Assembly: GCA_025057675.1 (NCBI GenBank)
Contig: JANWVE010000003.1
Span: forward strand, 1 to 41,320
DNA length: 41,320 nt
Source of the DNA: Bacteroidia bacterium
GTDB lineage: Bacteria > Bacteroidota > Bacteroidia > JANWVE01
Direction of reading: 5' to 3'
The notes under the pieces are model-generated. The model was not told the origin of the DNA, made no database searches, and worked only from the letters and a program-made list of their open reading frames with translations. Position numbers and translations under genes: made by a program. Positions 9,515-18,327 of this stretch are shown here, piece by piece (the stretch's first letter is position 1; each line of letters opens with the position of its first letter).

Positions 9515-10194
9515 TTCAAGGGTGAGTAATTCATTTTAGAATACATCTCCCTGAATAATAGCTCATGATTAGATTGTATTTTCGCTTCCAATAGTTCTAA
9601 AAAATAGATACCATCGGTTTTATCTCTCTCAGAGAAGCAACTATTTCGGGTTATACTTTGCATCATAAAGTCTAATAACATAACGAGTTTTTCTCTCTCT
9701 AAATACTCATAAATCCTTTTCTCTTCTCTAAAACGGCGAATTTTATTGGACAAACCCTCAAAATTGTAACAATATATTTGCTCCATGAATTTTTGTACTT
9801 TGTCAGCATTAACTTGGCTAAAAGAATTGTAAAACTCTTCAACTAAATGGGGATATAAACGAATTAAAACAACATCTATCACTATTTCTACGCTAATATG
9901 CACTAAAAAAAATTTTCTTTTTACCTTCTCGAAAAAACTGTGTTTTTTTATCTCCTCGTTTGCCCAGTCGCAGGTGCTGAGAAAATAATCACTGTTATGA
10001 AAAACTTTGTCAGACAAAAAGTGTTTTTGCAGTCCTATTTTGAAGTGATGTTTTTCTATCTCGTCGTGCATTTCAGGTTTAGGGGCATAAAGATTCATCT
10101 GGGCGTGCCACAGGTCGGGGATACTTAAACCTACTATAAGATAAGCATTTTCTTTATGCTCATACTCTAAATAAAAATGAGATATAAAATTCAC
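9511..10194 (-). CDS. Uncharacterised alpha-helical protein, possibly ACP-phosphodiesterase-like
   Basis: About 227 aa from a GTG at 10194 (VNFISHFYLE). The longer reading frame from 10236 adds 14 unlike residues. I do not firmly recognise it. The N-terminal NFxSHFYL, GLSIPDLWH and HFLSDKVFHNSDYF segments, with paired His and Asp residues, resemble the helical HD-like layout of acyl-carrier-protein phosphodiesterases (AcpH) and a family of Bacteroidota hypothetical proteins. The middle has FFLVHISVEIVID, another His/Glu/Asp helix. A metal-dependent hydrolase is plausible but unproven. The acpP operon lies one gene away, which fits but does not establish an ACP-linked role. It is convergent with the DUF2007-like gene, with overlapping stop codons. 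Confidence 0.6.
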   Translation of the reverse strand: MNFISHFYLEYEHKENAYLIVGLSIPDLWHAQMNLYAPKPEMHDEIEKHHFKIGLQKHFLSDKVFHNSDYFLSTCDWANEEIKKHSFFEKVKRKFFLVHISVEIVIDVVLIRLYPHLVEEFYNSFSQVNADKVQKFMEQIYCYNFEGLSNKIRRFREEKRIYEYLEREKLVMLLDFMMQSITRNSCFSERDKTDGIYFLELLEAKIQSNHELLFREMYSKMNYSPLN

Positions 10195-10327
10195 AAAGTA
10201 GAAAAATATGAAATTGTTGCTTTGAGTAATACACACAAAAATTGTGCTTTATTAAAGAGCGCACAAGTGATTGGTGCTGAGTAATTAAAAACGTGCTATT
10301 CTGATGGGTTTATTTAGGAAATTTTTT

Positions 10328-10887
10328 GGGCGTGTCCCTTCGCTGCGCTCGGGTCGGGCTACTACGCACTACGCTGACGCTTCGGTGCTACGCTGCGCTT
10401 CGCACTGCCTAACGGCATGCTCCGTATCCCTCACGCAAGCTGCGTTTGGATGTTTTACCTTATTTTCATACGCATGTTTGCTTTATCTTGTTTAAGGTTG
10501 ATTATCAAATACTTACAAGGTTAAATTTTTTTACTTTGTTTTAATTATGCTCATTTTACCTTGTTTTATATTCATTTTCAGGCATGTATAAGGTTAAATC
10601 TTGAATGTATGGACTTGTTCTAACACTTTAACCTTGAATACACAAATTTTACTTTGTTTTACCCTCTTTTTCAAGTGTTTACAGGGTTAAAAATATATTT
10701 TTATTTTGTTTAGTTTTAATTTTCAGGTACTTATAAGATTAAGTTTTATATAAGTAGGATTCAGCTACTTGCTGCTTGCGTGAGGCATGCGGAGGGCGTG
10801 CGTTAGCACGGTGCGGAGCGAAGTGAAGCACCGAAGCAAAGCGTAGCCCGCAGCACGCCGACCCGAGCATCAGCGAGGGACACGCCC
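10328..10887. repeat. Full-length intergenic repeat element (arm-core-arm)
   Basis: Left arm 10328-10439 (short outer module, TGCC-taac-GGCA hairpin). Core 10440-10774 in forward orientation with several ACCTTGT / ACAAGGT pairs. Right arm 10775-10887 (short outer module, GTGC-taac-GCAC hairpin). It lies between divergent genes. Confidence 0.92.
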
Positions 10888-10933
10888 AAAAAGCCTAAAA
10901 AGTACATATCCTTACTAAAAATTCCTAATTACT

Positions 10934-10968
10934 TAATTTTGTAAAAAAAAATCGGCTTAATATATTTG
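10934..10968 (+). promoter_or_regulatory. Two candidate -7 boxes of the TraB/GumN gene
   Basis: TAATTTTG (10934-10941) and TATATTTG (10961-10968) both match TAnnTTTG. The second lies 33 nt before the ATG at 11002. Which one is used cannot be decided by eye. Confidence 0.4.
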
Positions 10969-11001
10969 CTTTGCGTATATTGCAGTAGTTTTATTGCAAC
11001 T

Positions 11002-11895
11002 ATGAAAAGACAATTTTCAATACTGAACCTTGTTATTTCTCTTGTATTATATCTAAGCACATGTAGTTTTGCGCAGCAAAAAGGTTTGTTGTGGGAAATA
11101 TCAGGTAACGGGCTAACTCAAAAATCTTACTTGTTCGGTACGATGCATGTTACCGATGAACGCGTGTTCAACTTTCCTAACGGTTTCAAAAGTGCATTTG
11201 ATGCCTGTCAAGCTTTTGCAATGGAACTTAACTTGGACTCCGCACAAAACCCTACACAAGCACTGGCACTGATGCAGTACATGATGATGAAAGATGGTCG
11301 TACTCTAAAAGATTTAGTTTCTAAAAAAGATTATCAAAAAGTTGAAAGTTTTTTTAATAAACATTCGCCTAACGTGCCTTTTGCTATGATGTCTATGATG
11401 AAACCTATTTTTTTGATGAGTATAGTAGAGCAGGCTAAACCTAAACCCTTAGGTGCGCGCGATCAACCTTTGGATAAATATCTTGCAAGTTTAGCTAAGG
11501 ACGCACAAAAACCCATAATCGGATTGGAAACCCTTCAAGAACAAATGCAGGCACTCGACGTTATTTCCGTAGAGGAGCAGGCTAAGCAATTAGTTAAAGC
11601 TATTAAAGGGGCAGAGAAAATGAAAAAAAATGACAAAACTATGGATGAACTGATGAAGTATTATCTTGCAGGAGATTTAACTAAATTATATCAACTTTCA
11701 CAGAAAAAAGACGTCAAACCTGAAGCGCAGCAAGCGCTCATCATCAAGAGAAATCTTAATATGGTAGATAGAATTGATGCCAGGATAAAAAGCACCTCCG
11801 TATTTATAGCTGTAGGCGCTTTGCATCTTCCAGGGGAGCAGGGGATTCTTCGGTTATTAGAGAGGAAGGGGTATACGCTTAAAAGCATCCCTTAG
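11002..11895 (+). CDS. TraB/GumN family protein, exported
   Basis: 297 aa from the ATG at 11002 (MKRQFS); a 12-residue upstream extension was rejected because the signal peptide (about 1-25, ending SFAQ) starts here. TraB/GumN hallmarks are present: FGTMHV at 45-50, a central GLETLQEQ segment, RNLNMVDRI, and C-terminal GALHLPGEQG followed by LLxRKGY. Members are thought to be metal-dependent peptidase-like (Tiki-related) proteins; in bacteria they are mostly uncharacterised. Probably periplasmic or lipid-free secreted. Monocistronic, ending 67 nt before the tRNA gene on the opposite strand. Confidence 0.88.
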   Translation: MKRQFSILNLVISLVLYLSTCSFAQQKGLLWEISGNGLTQKSYLFGTMHVTDERVFNFPNGFKSAFDACQAFAMELNLDSAQNPTQALALMQYMMMKDGRTLKDLVSKKDYQKVESFFNKHSPNVPFAMMSMMKPIFLMSIVEQAKPKPLGARDQPLDKYLASLAKDAQKPIIGLETLQEQMQALDVISVEEQAKQLVKAIKGAEKMKKNDKTMDELMKYYLAGDLTKLYQLSQKKDVKPEAQQALIIKRNLNMVDRIDARIKSTSVFIAVGALHLPGEQGILRLLERKGYTLKSIP

Positions 11896-11962
11896 ATTTG
11901 ATTACAAAAGCACCAAGTGTTGGAGTGTGTGGAGTATGTAATACTAGAAAGAGGCTATATTG

Positions 11963-12035
11963 TAGCGAGGGCAGGACTCGAACCTGCGACCTCTGGGTTA
12001 TGAGCCCAGCGAGCTGCCAACTGCTCCACCTCGCA
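11963..12035 (-). tRNA. Initiator tRNA-fMet (anticodon CAT)
   Basis: A 73-nt cloverleaf with no encoded CCA. The D arm is GAGC / GCTC, the anticodon arm CTGGG-CTCATAA-CCCAG, and the T arm GCAGG-TTCGAGT-CCTGC. The anticodon is CAT. Two initiator features are visible: three consecutive G-C pairs (GGG / CCC) flanking the anticodon loop, and a mismatched first pair (T1 and T72) above a paired acceptor stem GCGAGG / CCTCGC. The GTGGAGCAG and GCTCATAACCC segments also match bacterial tRNA-fMet. Confidence 0.95.
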
Positions 12036-12052
12036 ATGTCAAAAATGGAGTG

Positions 12053-12083
12053 CAAAATTACACTATTTTATGATGCTTGTCAA
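12053..12083 (-). promoter_or_regulatory. Promoter of tRNA-fMet
   Basis: Minus strand: TTG (12081-12083), 20-nt spacer, TAATTTTG (12053-12060), 17 nt before the mature tRNA 5' end. Good match to the -33/-7 pattern of this phylum. Confidence 0.65.
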
Positions 12084-12243
12084 GTGTTTGTTTTTATTTT
12101 TCGCATAACCACCAAAAATAACGAGAAATTATTACAGTTTTTGATGTATCTAATTTTGAAGTGTTAGTAATTATATGTCTGTTATGTTTGAAAAGAGATA
12201 GTTTTGAGTGTGCTAAGTAAGAGGAGTATTTTTTATACTTTTT

Positions 12244-12857
12244 GGGCGTGTCCCTCGCTGCGCTCGGGTCGGCGTGCTGCGGGCTACGCTGACGCTTCGG
12301 TGCTTCGCTGCGCTCTGCACCGTGCTGACGCACGCCCTCCGCATGCCTCACGCAAGCTGCATTTTAATGTTTTACTTTATTTTTAGATGTACCTTTACCT
12401 TGTTTAATCTTGATTATCAAGTATTTACTTTACAAGGTTAAAGTTTTTTACCTTGTTTGAATTCGGATTTATTTTCTCTTGTTTCGTGTTCGTTTTCAAG
12501 TATTTGCAAGGTTAAACCTTGAACAAATACACTTATTACTACACTTTAACTCTGAACTATTATCCTCTACTTTATTTTGAATTGACTTTCAATAATTTAC
12601 AAGGTAAAAATATATTTTAACCTTGTTTAATGTTCATTTTCAGGTACTTACAAGATAAAGGTTGAATAAATGGAGTTAATTTACTTGCTGTGTGCGTGAG
12701 GCATGCGGAGGGCAAGCCGTCAGGCTTGGTGCGAAGCCCCTCGCCCACGCTTTCACTCTTGCCCAGGGGGTGGGCGGGTGGAGCGCAGCACCGTCAGCCC
12801 GTAGCACGCCGACCTTGTGGGCATGAGCGCATGCGAAACGCCCACAAGGGCACGCCC
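12244..12857. repeat. Full-length intergenic repeat element with extended right arm
   Basis: Left arm 12244-12356 (short outer module, CGTGC-tgac-GCACG hairpin). Core 12357-12691, forward orientation. Right arm 12692-12857 with the long outer hairpin, a C-rich extension (contains CCAGGGGGTGGGCGGGTGG) and the AAGCC-tgac-GGCTT hairpin. The arms are therefore of unlike types. Confidence 0.92.
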
Positions 12858-12883
12858 AAAAAATTAAAATTTAACAGAGAAAA

Positions 12884-15082
12884 TTAGTAATACGGATAGC
12901 ATCCGCTATGTCTTGCTAAATCTTGCCCTTTGGCAGAGATGACCCAGTCTATAAATTCCTTAACTATTCCTTTGGGGTTTTCACGAAGAATGAAGTAAAT
13001 GTCTCGTGTAAGGGGGTATAAACTGCTCCGAACATTAGCCGCAGTGGGAAGGGTGGCAGGCTCATTATCATCCTTTTTAACTTTAAGTTGTTTAAGGTTA
13101 TCTCCTTTTTCTATTAGTCCGAATCCTATGCTGTTAGGATATTTAGCGACCTTGTAAGGCATCTCCTCTGAGGAAACAAAAACAGTTGTACTATCACAAA
13201 AATCTGTACCCATGATTAGCTTTTTGAAGTGTAGATAAGTATCATTAAAGTTTTCTAAGCTAAACTTTTGTATTATCTCGTCTTTACCACCAAGTTCTTT
13301 CCAATTTTTGATCTCACCCGTGTAAATTTTACGAAGCTGTGCAAAACTTATCTCCTCAATAGGATTATCTTTATGTACTACAATAGATATGTATGTGTGT
13401 GCAATAGGAATAGTATAACCTGCCTTCTCCCCATAACGCATTTTCATTTCGCGAATTTCACTAGCATTCATTTCCCGAGTAGATACGCAGATGTCTGAAA
13501 CACCATTAAGCAGATGTCTAATTCCCATCAAAGAACCTGTAACTTTACTATCAATAATACAGTTTTTTCTGTAATCCATGAATTTATGCACCATTTCCTG
13601 AATAATGGGGGACATTACATCCGTACCTTTAATGACAATTTCTTGCTGCTCATTCTCAACGTCAGCACTACTTTCCTGATGTTCCATTTCATAATTCTCT
13701 ATTTGAACGAGGTTTTTATCTTTTTGTGTATTGAGTTCAAAATAATAAATATCTTTTTCACCGAATCCACCTTCACGGTCTGAGGTAAAATAACCTGTTT
13801 TATCATCTTTATTAAGTACAAAATAAATGTCATTACCCACAGAGTTGAGCGGATAGCCAAGATTAACTGGGACCGAGAATTTCATAGTTACAGTATCTAG
13901 TATGGATTTGAATATATCATACCCCCCCATAGAGTTATGCCCTCGGGAACTGAAATAAATGGTTATGCCATCGTGGGCAATAACGGGCGCATCTTCGTCA
14001 AAAATGGTGTTTAGTATTTCACAATTGACGGGTTTAGTCCATTTTCCTTTTTTATCTTTTACTGTGTAGTACAGGTCTAGACCGCCTTTTGAACCTGCTC
14101 TGTTACTACTAAACATCATTATTCTACCATTAGGAGAGATACAAACACTTGGTTCTCGGCTGGTAAGTCCGTCAATTTCAGGTATAGGGCGGACATTTGT
14201 CCAATGATGTGCATTTTCCAGATCTGCTTGATACAAATCTGCACCATGTCCAATGTTGTACAAGAATATTGTCTTTCCATCAGGGGATAAGCTAATAACT
14301 GACTCATGCCATCGACTGTTCAAGTATCTATCTTCACCTAGCTTGATAGGTGTGCTCCAATGAATGCTGTCTATTTTAATAGAGACATAAATATCTTCCA
14401 TGTAGCTCTCTTCGGTGTCAAAGTTCATTTCTCGGCAGGAAGTGAAATACATTCTATCTCCTGAAGGGGTGAGGATGGGTACATAATCTGCTAACGGGCT
14501 ATTCAGTTCTGCTACATTGATAATTTTGTGGTGGGAGATATTTTCTTCTCGTATTGCTTCTAAAGCGTGTTTACAGGCAATAATTTCTTGTTCAGTAAGT
14601 TTATATTCATATCCTCCTTTGGGAAGTTTTTCTTTATATTTCTCAAAATACCTCAATGCTGTATTGAAGTCATGCATGTACTGATAGATTTTTCCTACGT
14701 AGAATTTTAATCTAGGGTCTATTTTAGGATCTATCTCTTCAGCGCGAAGTAGGTAATACAAAGCATTGGATTTGGTATTACTGTTACTATTCATAATTGC
14801 CCAGCCGTATTTAAAGTTAGCCAAGGCACTATTAGGGTTCATTTTTAAGACATTTTCATATTCTTTTACTTGGGATTGAACTAAGTAATCTCCATGTTCA
14901 ATATAGTCTGCATAATACTGCCAGTCTAATTTTTTAGCCTGTCGGTATGGATCCATCCTACCCCTAGATTTAGAATTAAATTTAGGGGTTTCTGTTGTGT
15001 TTTGGGCATACAAAATGGGGGTAGCCAGACCAGTCATCCAAAAAATGAAACCTAAGTATGATACTATGTATTGAAGACGCAT
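12884..15082 (-). CDS. TPR / PD40 beta-propeller protein fused to a PstS-like substrate-binding domain
   Basis: 732 aa from ATG 15082 (a TTG at 15091 would add three residues). Signal peptide to about residue 27 (LYAQ). Residues about 55-190 are TPR-like helices (YENVLKMNPNSALANFKYGW and later repeats). About 200-445 is a PD40/WD40-like propeller (LTPSGDRMYFTS, ISLSPDGKTIFL, IAHDGITIYFSSRG). The last about 250 residues are a type 2 periplasmic binding domain like PstS: IKGTDVMSPI for the family GSSTVxP site, VTGSLMGIRHLLNGVSDICVS, FAQLRKIYTGEIKNW, and PLTRDIYF then EFIDWVISAKGQ. Bacteroidota TPR-PD40 proteins such as PorE usually end in an OmpA domain; here a ligand-binding domain takes its place. 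A TAAATTTG box lies at 15109-15116. Function unknown; periplasmic ligand or phosphate sensing is an inference. Confidence 0.85.
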   Translation of the reverse strand: MRLQYIVSYLGFIFWMTGLATPILYAQNTTETPKFNSKSRGRMDPYRQAKKLDWQYYADYIEHGDYLVQSQVKEYENVLKMNPNSALANFKYGWAIMNSNSNTKSNALYYLLRAEEIDPKIDPRLKFYVGKIYQYMHDFNTALRYFEKYKEKLPKGGYEYKLTEQEIIACKHALEAIREENISHHKIINVAELNSPLADYVPILTPSGDRMYFTSCREMNFDTEESYMEDIYVSIKIDSIHWSTPIKLGEDRYLNSRWHESVISLSPDGKTIFLYNIGHGADLYQADLENAHHWTNVRPIPEIDGLTSREPSVCISPNGRIMMFSSNRAGSKGGLDLYYTVKDKKGKWTKPVNCEILNTIFDEDAPVIAHDGITIYFSSRGHNSMGGYDIFKSILDTVTMKFSVPVNLGYPLNSVGNDIYFVLNKDDKTGYFTSDREGGFGEKDIYYFELNTQKDKNLVQIENYEMEHQESSADVENEQQEIVIKGTDVMSPIIQEMVHKFMDYRKNCIIDSKVTGSLMGIRHLLNGVSDICVSTREMNASEIREMKMRYGEKAGYTIPIAHTYISIVVHKDNPIEEISFAQLRKIYTGEIKNWKELGGKDEIIQKFSLENFNDTYLHFKKLIMGTDFCDSTTVFVSSEEMPYKVAKYPNSIGFGLIEKGDNLKQLKVKKDDNEPATLPTAANVRSSLYPLTRDIYFILRENPKGIVKEFIDWVISAKGQDLARHSGCYPYY

Positions 15083-15191
15083 AGACTTCAATCTATCTAA
15101 AAGTATGGCAAATTTAAAACTTTTTGTATAACATAATTGCTAAAAATTGTATATTTTTTTAGTAGTTTTTTTTAATAAAAAAATACGTAAA

Positions 15192-16310
15192 CTATATCAT
15201 TAGTTTTTCTGTTATGTAGTCTGCAAGGAGTTTGCCTTCCAGGGTTAGGTAGATAGTTTTTTGACTTATAATCAGTAATTTATGAGTTAAGAATTGTTCT
15301 ATTTGTCTACTTTTTATTTCAAAAAAATCAATTCCTGTTTTTTGGTTAATCTCATCTAGGTTCGCTCCCCATTGAGTTCTTAGTCCGAGCATGAGTTTTT
15401 CATTAGCTTGTTGTGATAAAGATAAACTTTCTTTTTGCTCTATACTTAACTGATTTTTTAGCAACTGACTAATGTAAAAGTTGATATTTCTCACGTTCCA
15501 ACTTCGTGTATTTCCATCAAAACTATGTGCAGAGGGGCCAATTCCTAAATAGGGTAAATATTTCCAATAGTTTGTATTGTGTCTTGAATAGCGATTAGGA
15601 AGTGCGAAGTTAGAAATTTCATAATGTTCAAAACCTGTATTACACAGCATTTCTACAAGCATCTTGAATTGTGTCGCTGATTTTTCCTCATCTACGGGAG
15701 CAGTTATACCCTTTTGTACTTTCTGATACAAGACAGTTTTAGGTTCAATTGTCAAATTATAGGCAGATAAATGGGGTACTTGTAAATCAATAGCCTTTTT
15801 TATATGCTTTCGCCATTGAGAGAGACTTAAAAGCGGACTGCCATATATCAAATCTATACTGATGTTTTCAACCCCTGTATCTTGACTTAACTTTACACTG
15901 TACTCACCTTTTTGTGCGTTATGTGTACGATGCATAAATTTTAGTTCCTCATCGTCAAAGGACTGTATACCTATGGATAAACGATTGATCCCTATCTGCA
16001 TTAACCCTTTCAGATACTCTCGGTTAATATCTTCGGGATTGGCTTCTAAGGTAATTTCTGCTATAGAGGTAACCTTGAATGTAGAATTAACCACATCAAG
16101 AATACGGTCTATCTCTAGTAGGTTCAATTTACTTGGTGTGCCTCCACCAAAATAAATGCTCTCAATCGTTTGAGGAATTTCATCTTTACGGATTATAATT
16201 TCATTCTGTACTGCTTTTACATACTCTGCTTTATGCTTTAGATTAGTAACAAAGTAAAAATCACAGTATGAACAAGCTTGCTGGCAAAAAGGAACATGAA
16301 TGTATAACAT
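15192..16310 (-). CDS. hemW: HemW-type radical SAM protein
   Basis: 372 aa. The radical SAM cluster motif is CxxxCxxC at Cys9, Cys13 and Cys16, followed by D-F. The fourth cysteine found in coproporphyrinogen dehydrogenase HemN is absent, which points to HemW, a heme-binding chaperone/transferase, rather than HemN. GGGTPS is at 55-60, and IGIQSFDDEELKFMHRTH in the middle is typical of the family. The C-terminal HemN_C-like region is present. The ATG start leaves three residues before the first conserved HVPFC segment, normal for HemW. It is divergent from the arginine-decarboxylase-like gene with 73 nt between; a TATTTTTG box is at 16333-16340. Confidence 0.93.
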   Translation of the reverse strand: MLYIHVPFCQQACSYCDFYFVTNLKHKAEYVKAVQNEIIIRKDEIPQTIESIYFGGGTPSKLNLLEIDRILDVVNSTFKVTSIAEITLEANPEDINREYLKGLMQIGINRLSIGIQSFDDEELKFMHRTHNAQKGEYSVKLSQDTGVENISIDLIYGSPLLSLSQWRKHIKKAIDLQVPHLSAYNLTIEPKTVLYQKVQKGITAPVDEEKSATQFKMLVEMLCNTGFEHYEISNFALPNRYSRHNTNYWKYLPYLGIGPSAHSFDGNTRSWNVRNINFYISQLLKNQLSIEQKESLSLSQQANEKLMLGLRTQWGANLDEINQKTGIDFFEIKSRQIEQFLTHKLLIISQKTIYLTLEGKLLADYITEKLMI

Positions 16311-16332
16311 GAATTAAATTTCTTTTAGTACT

Positions 16333-16340
16333 CAAAAATA
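16333..16340 (-). promoter_or_regulatory. TAnnTTTG -7 box of hemW
   Basis: Minus strand TATTTTTG, 22 nt before the hemW ATG, within the 73-nt divergent intergenic region. Confidence 0.45.
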
Positions 16341-16355
16341 TAAGAATATATTCTA

Positions 16356-16363
16356 TAAATTTG
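16356..16363 (+). promoter_or_regulatory. TAnnTTTG -7 box of the arginine-decarboxylase-like gene
   Basis: TAAATTTG, 20 nt before the GTG start at 16384. Confidence 0.5.
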
Positions 16364-16383
16364 CGCTTTGATTATATTTAGCC

Positions 16384-17847
16384 GTGCAAACCTACGAAGA
16401 GTTCTTAAAACAAAATGTTGACTTCCCACAAGAGGGTTTTGAAGTCATTGATAATGAACTACATTTTGAAGGTATTGACTTGATGAACCTTATTTATGAG
16501 TATGGTACTCCTTTGCGATTTACTTATCTGCCTAGTATATCTCGTAAAATTCGCAAAGCAAGGCTTTTATTTCAACAAGCTTTTCTAAATAATGACTATC
16601 GTGGTACGTATACTTACTGTTATTGCACTAAAAGTTCCCATTTCTCTTATATTTTAGAGGAAGTACTTAAAAACAATACGGAGATAGAAACTTCTTCAGC
16701 TTTTGATATACCTATTGTTCGTGCTTTATATCGAAAGGGCAAGATCTCTAAGGATAACATGATTATTTGTAATGGATTCAAGGACGAGACCTATACACGA
16801 TACATAAGCGAGTTAATTAACGATGGCTTTCATAATACTATTCCTATATTAGATAATTTAGAGGAGCTTAGATATTATGAAAAGAACATCAAAAAGAACT
16901 TCAAGGTAGGTATGCGAATTGCTACGGAGGAACGCCCTGATTTCCAATTTTATACCTCTCGGCTGGGAATTCGTGCAGAGCGTATTATAGACTTTTACTG
17001 GGATAGAATTAAAGACAATCCGAAGTTGGAATTTAAAGTACTTCATTTTTTCATAAATTCAGGTATTAAAGACGCACCCTATTATTGGGAGCAGCTAGAA
17101 AAATGTGTTTATTTGTATTGTGAGCTTAAAAAAGAATGTGAAACACTGCAATACCTAGACATAGGTGGAGGATTTCCTTTCAAAAACACTTTGTCATTTG
17201 ATTATGATTATGAATATATCGTTAACCAAATTGTGTATTATATTAAAACTATTTGCGAGTCCGAAGGTGTTCGAGAACCCGATATCATTACTGAGTTTGG
17301 TGCTTTTACTGTGGCAGAAAGTTCTGGTGTTTTGTTTGAAGTATTAGGTAAAAAACAACAAAATGACCGAGAAAATTGGTTCATGATTGATGGCAGCATG
17401 ATAACTACTTTGCCAGATATATGGGCAACTAATCAACGCTTTATTCTTTTACCCATCAATAATTGGGACGCTCCTTATCAGAGGGTAAATATAGGCGGAA
17501 TGACTTGTGATGGTGAAGATTACTATAATGCCGAGGTGCATTTACAAGAGATATACATGCCCAAAACTAAAAAAGTACAGTATATAGGCTTTTTTCACAC
17601 GGGGGCATATCAACAAACGCTGGGAGGAGTGGGTGGAGTACATCACTGCTTAATTCCTACCCCAAAACAAATTATCATCGATAAGGACGAGAAAGGCGAA
17701 CTTATTGTTAAGCTATTTAGTCCTGAACAAAAACAAGAGGATGTTTTAAGAATACTTGGCTACGAGTACAAAGAAAATGGTGAGAAAACCATAAAAAAGC
17801 CTACTATAAAGAAAAGCCTTTCATCTGCTGATAAAGAGCAAGCGTAA
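16384..17847 (+). CDS. speA: Fold III PLP-dependent decarboxylase, probable biosynthetic arginine decarboxylase
   Basis: 487 aa from a GTG codon (VQTYEEFL). Alanine-racemase-fold (type III) decarboxylase that would convert arginine to agmatine for polyamine synthesis. The PLP lysine is Lys83 in YCYCTKSSHF; the phosphate-binding glycine loop IGGGFPF starts at residue 260; the active-site cysteine is Cys375 in MTCDGED. Members of this Bacteroidota group (about 460-490 aa) are shorter than E. coli SpeA (about 650 aa) and are usually annotated as arginine decarboxylase. Diaminopimelate or carboxynorspermidine decarboxylase is less likely given the length and the YCTKSSHF segment. The C-terminal tail is lysine-rich. 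Monocistronic. Confidence 0.8.
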   Translation: MQTYEEFLKQNVDFPQEGFEVIDNELHFEGIDLMNLIYEYGTPLRFTYLPSISRKIRKARLLFQQAFLNNDYRGTYTYCYCTKSSHFSYILEEVLKNNTEIETSSAFDIPIVRALYRKGKISKDNMIICNGFKDETYTRYISELINDGFHNTIPILDNLEELRYYEKNIKKNFKVGMRIATEERPDFQFYTSRLGIRAERIIDFYWDRIKDNPKLEFKVLHFFINSGIKDAPYYWEQLEKCVYLYCELKKECETLQYLDIGGGFPFKNTLSFDYDYEYIVNQIVYYIKTICESEGVREPDIITEFGAFTVAESSGVLFEVLGKKQQNDRENWFMIDGSMITTLPDIWATNQRFILLPINNWDAPYQRVNIGGMTCDGEDYYNAEVHLQEIYMPKTKKVQYIGFFHTGAYQQTLGGVGGVHHCLIPTPKQIIIDKDEKGELIVKLFSPEQKQEDVLRILGYEYKENGEKTIKKPTIKKSLSSADKEQA

Positions 17848-17885
17848 TAGATACGATATAATAATAAAAATGAAGTATATTTTTT

Positions 17886-18296
17886 GGGCACGTCCTTGTG
17901 GGTGCTACGCGCGTATACCACAAAGTCGGTGTGCTACGGGCTGACGGTCCTGCACCCCCTACATGCCTCACGCAAAAACAGTCTGTCCTGACCAAGATGA
18001 TCAGGACAATCACAAATACGATACTTTATTCGGTTGAGTGTTTCTTAACTAATACCTCACACAAGAAACGCTGCTGGTAAATTAAGTTCATGTATTTAAG
18101 GTTTAACTTTGTAAATGTTTGAAAATGAATACAAAAGAAGAAAAAATCAGCATACTTCAAACAAGGTAAAGTATCCAAAGGTGGCTTGCGTGAGGGATAC
18201 GGAGCATGCCGTTAGGCAGTGCGAAGCACAAGCGTAGCACCGAAGCGAACGCGTAGTGCGGAGTAGCCCGACCCGAGCGCAGCGAGGGACACGCCC
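17886..18296. repeat. Shortened repeat element with an internal insertion
   Basis: Left arm from 17886 is a diverged long-hairpin type (GGGCACGTCCTTGTGGGTG). The right arm, about 18183-18296, is the short-outer type with TGCC-taac-GGCA. The core keeps only about one ACTTTGT / ACAAGGT pair. After the first CCTCACGCAA (ending near 17974) comes about 75 nt of sequence not seen in other copies, then CCTCACACAAG again. The insertion carries a perfect hairpin TGTCCTGA-N9-TCAGGACA at 17984-18008. It lies between convergent genes. Confidence 0.85.
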
Positions 18297-18327
18297 AAAC
18301 AAAAAGTCTTATTTCTTGTTCTATTTT

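Noticed and set aside
11963-12035. Elongator tRNA-Met or tRNA-Ile(CAT)
   Set aside because: Three G-C pairs next to the anticodon loop and the unpaired first acceptor position are initiator features.
11898-12167. Open frame of 89 codons over the tRNA
   Set aside because: It runs through the complement of the tRNA-fMet gene and matches no protein family.
15192-16310. Oxygen-independent coproporphyrinogen III dehydrogenase HemN
   Set aside because: The cysteine motif CxxxCxxC is followed by D-F rather than x-C, and the protein is short, so HemW fits better.
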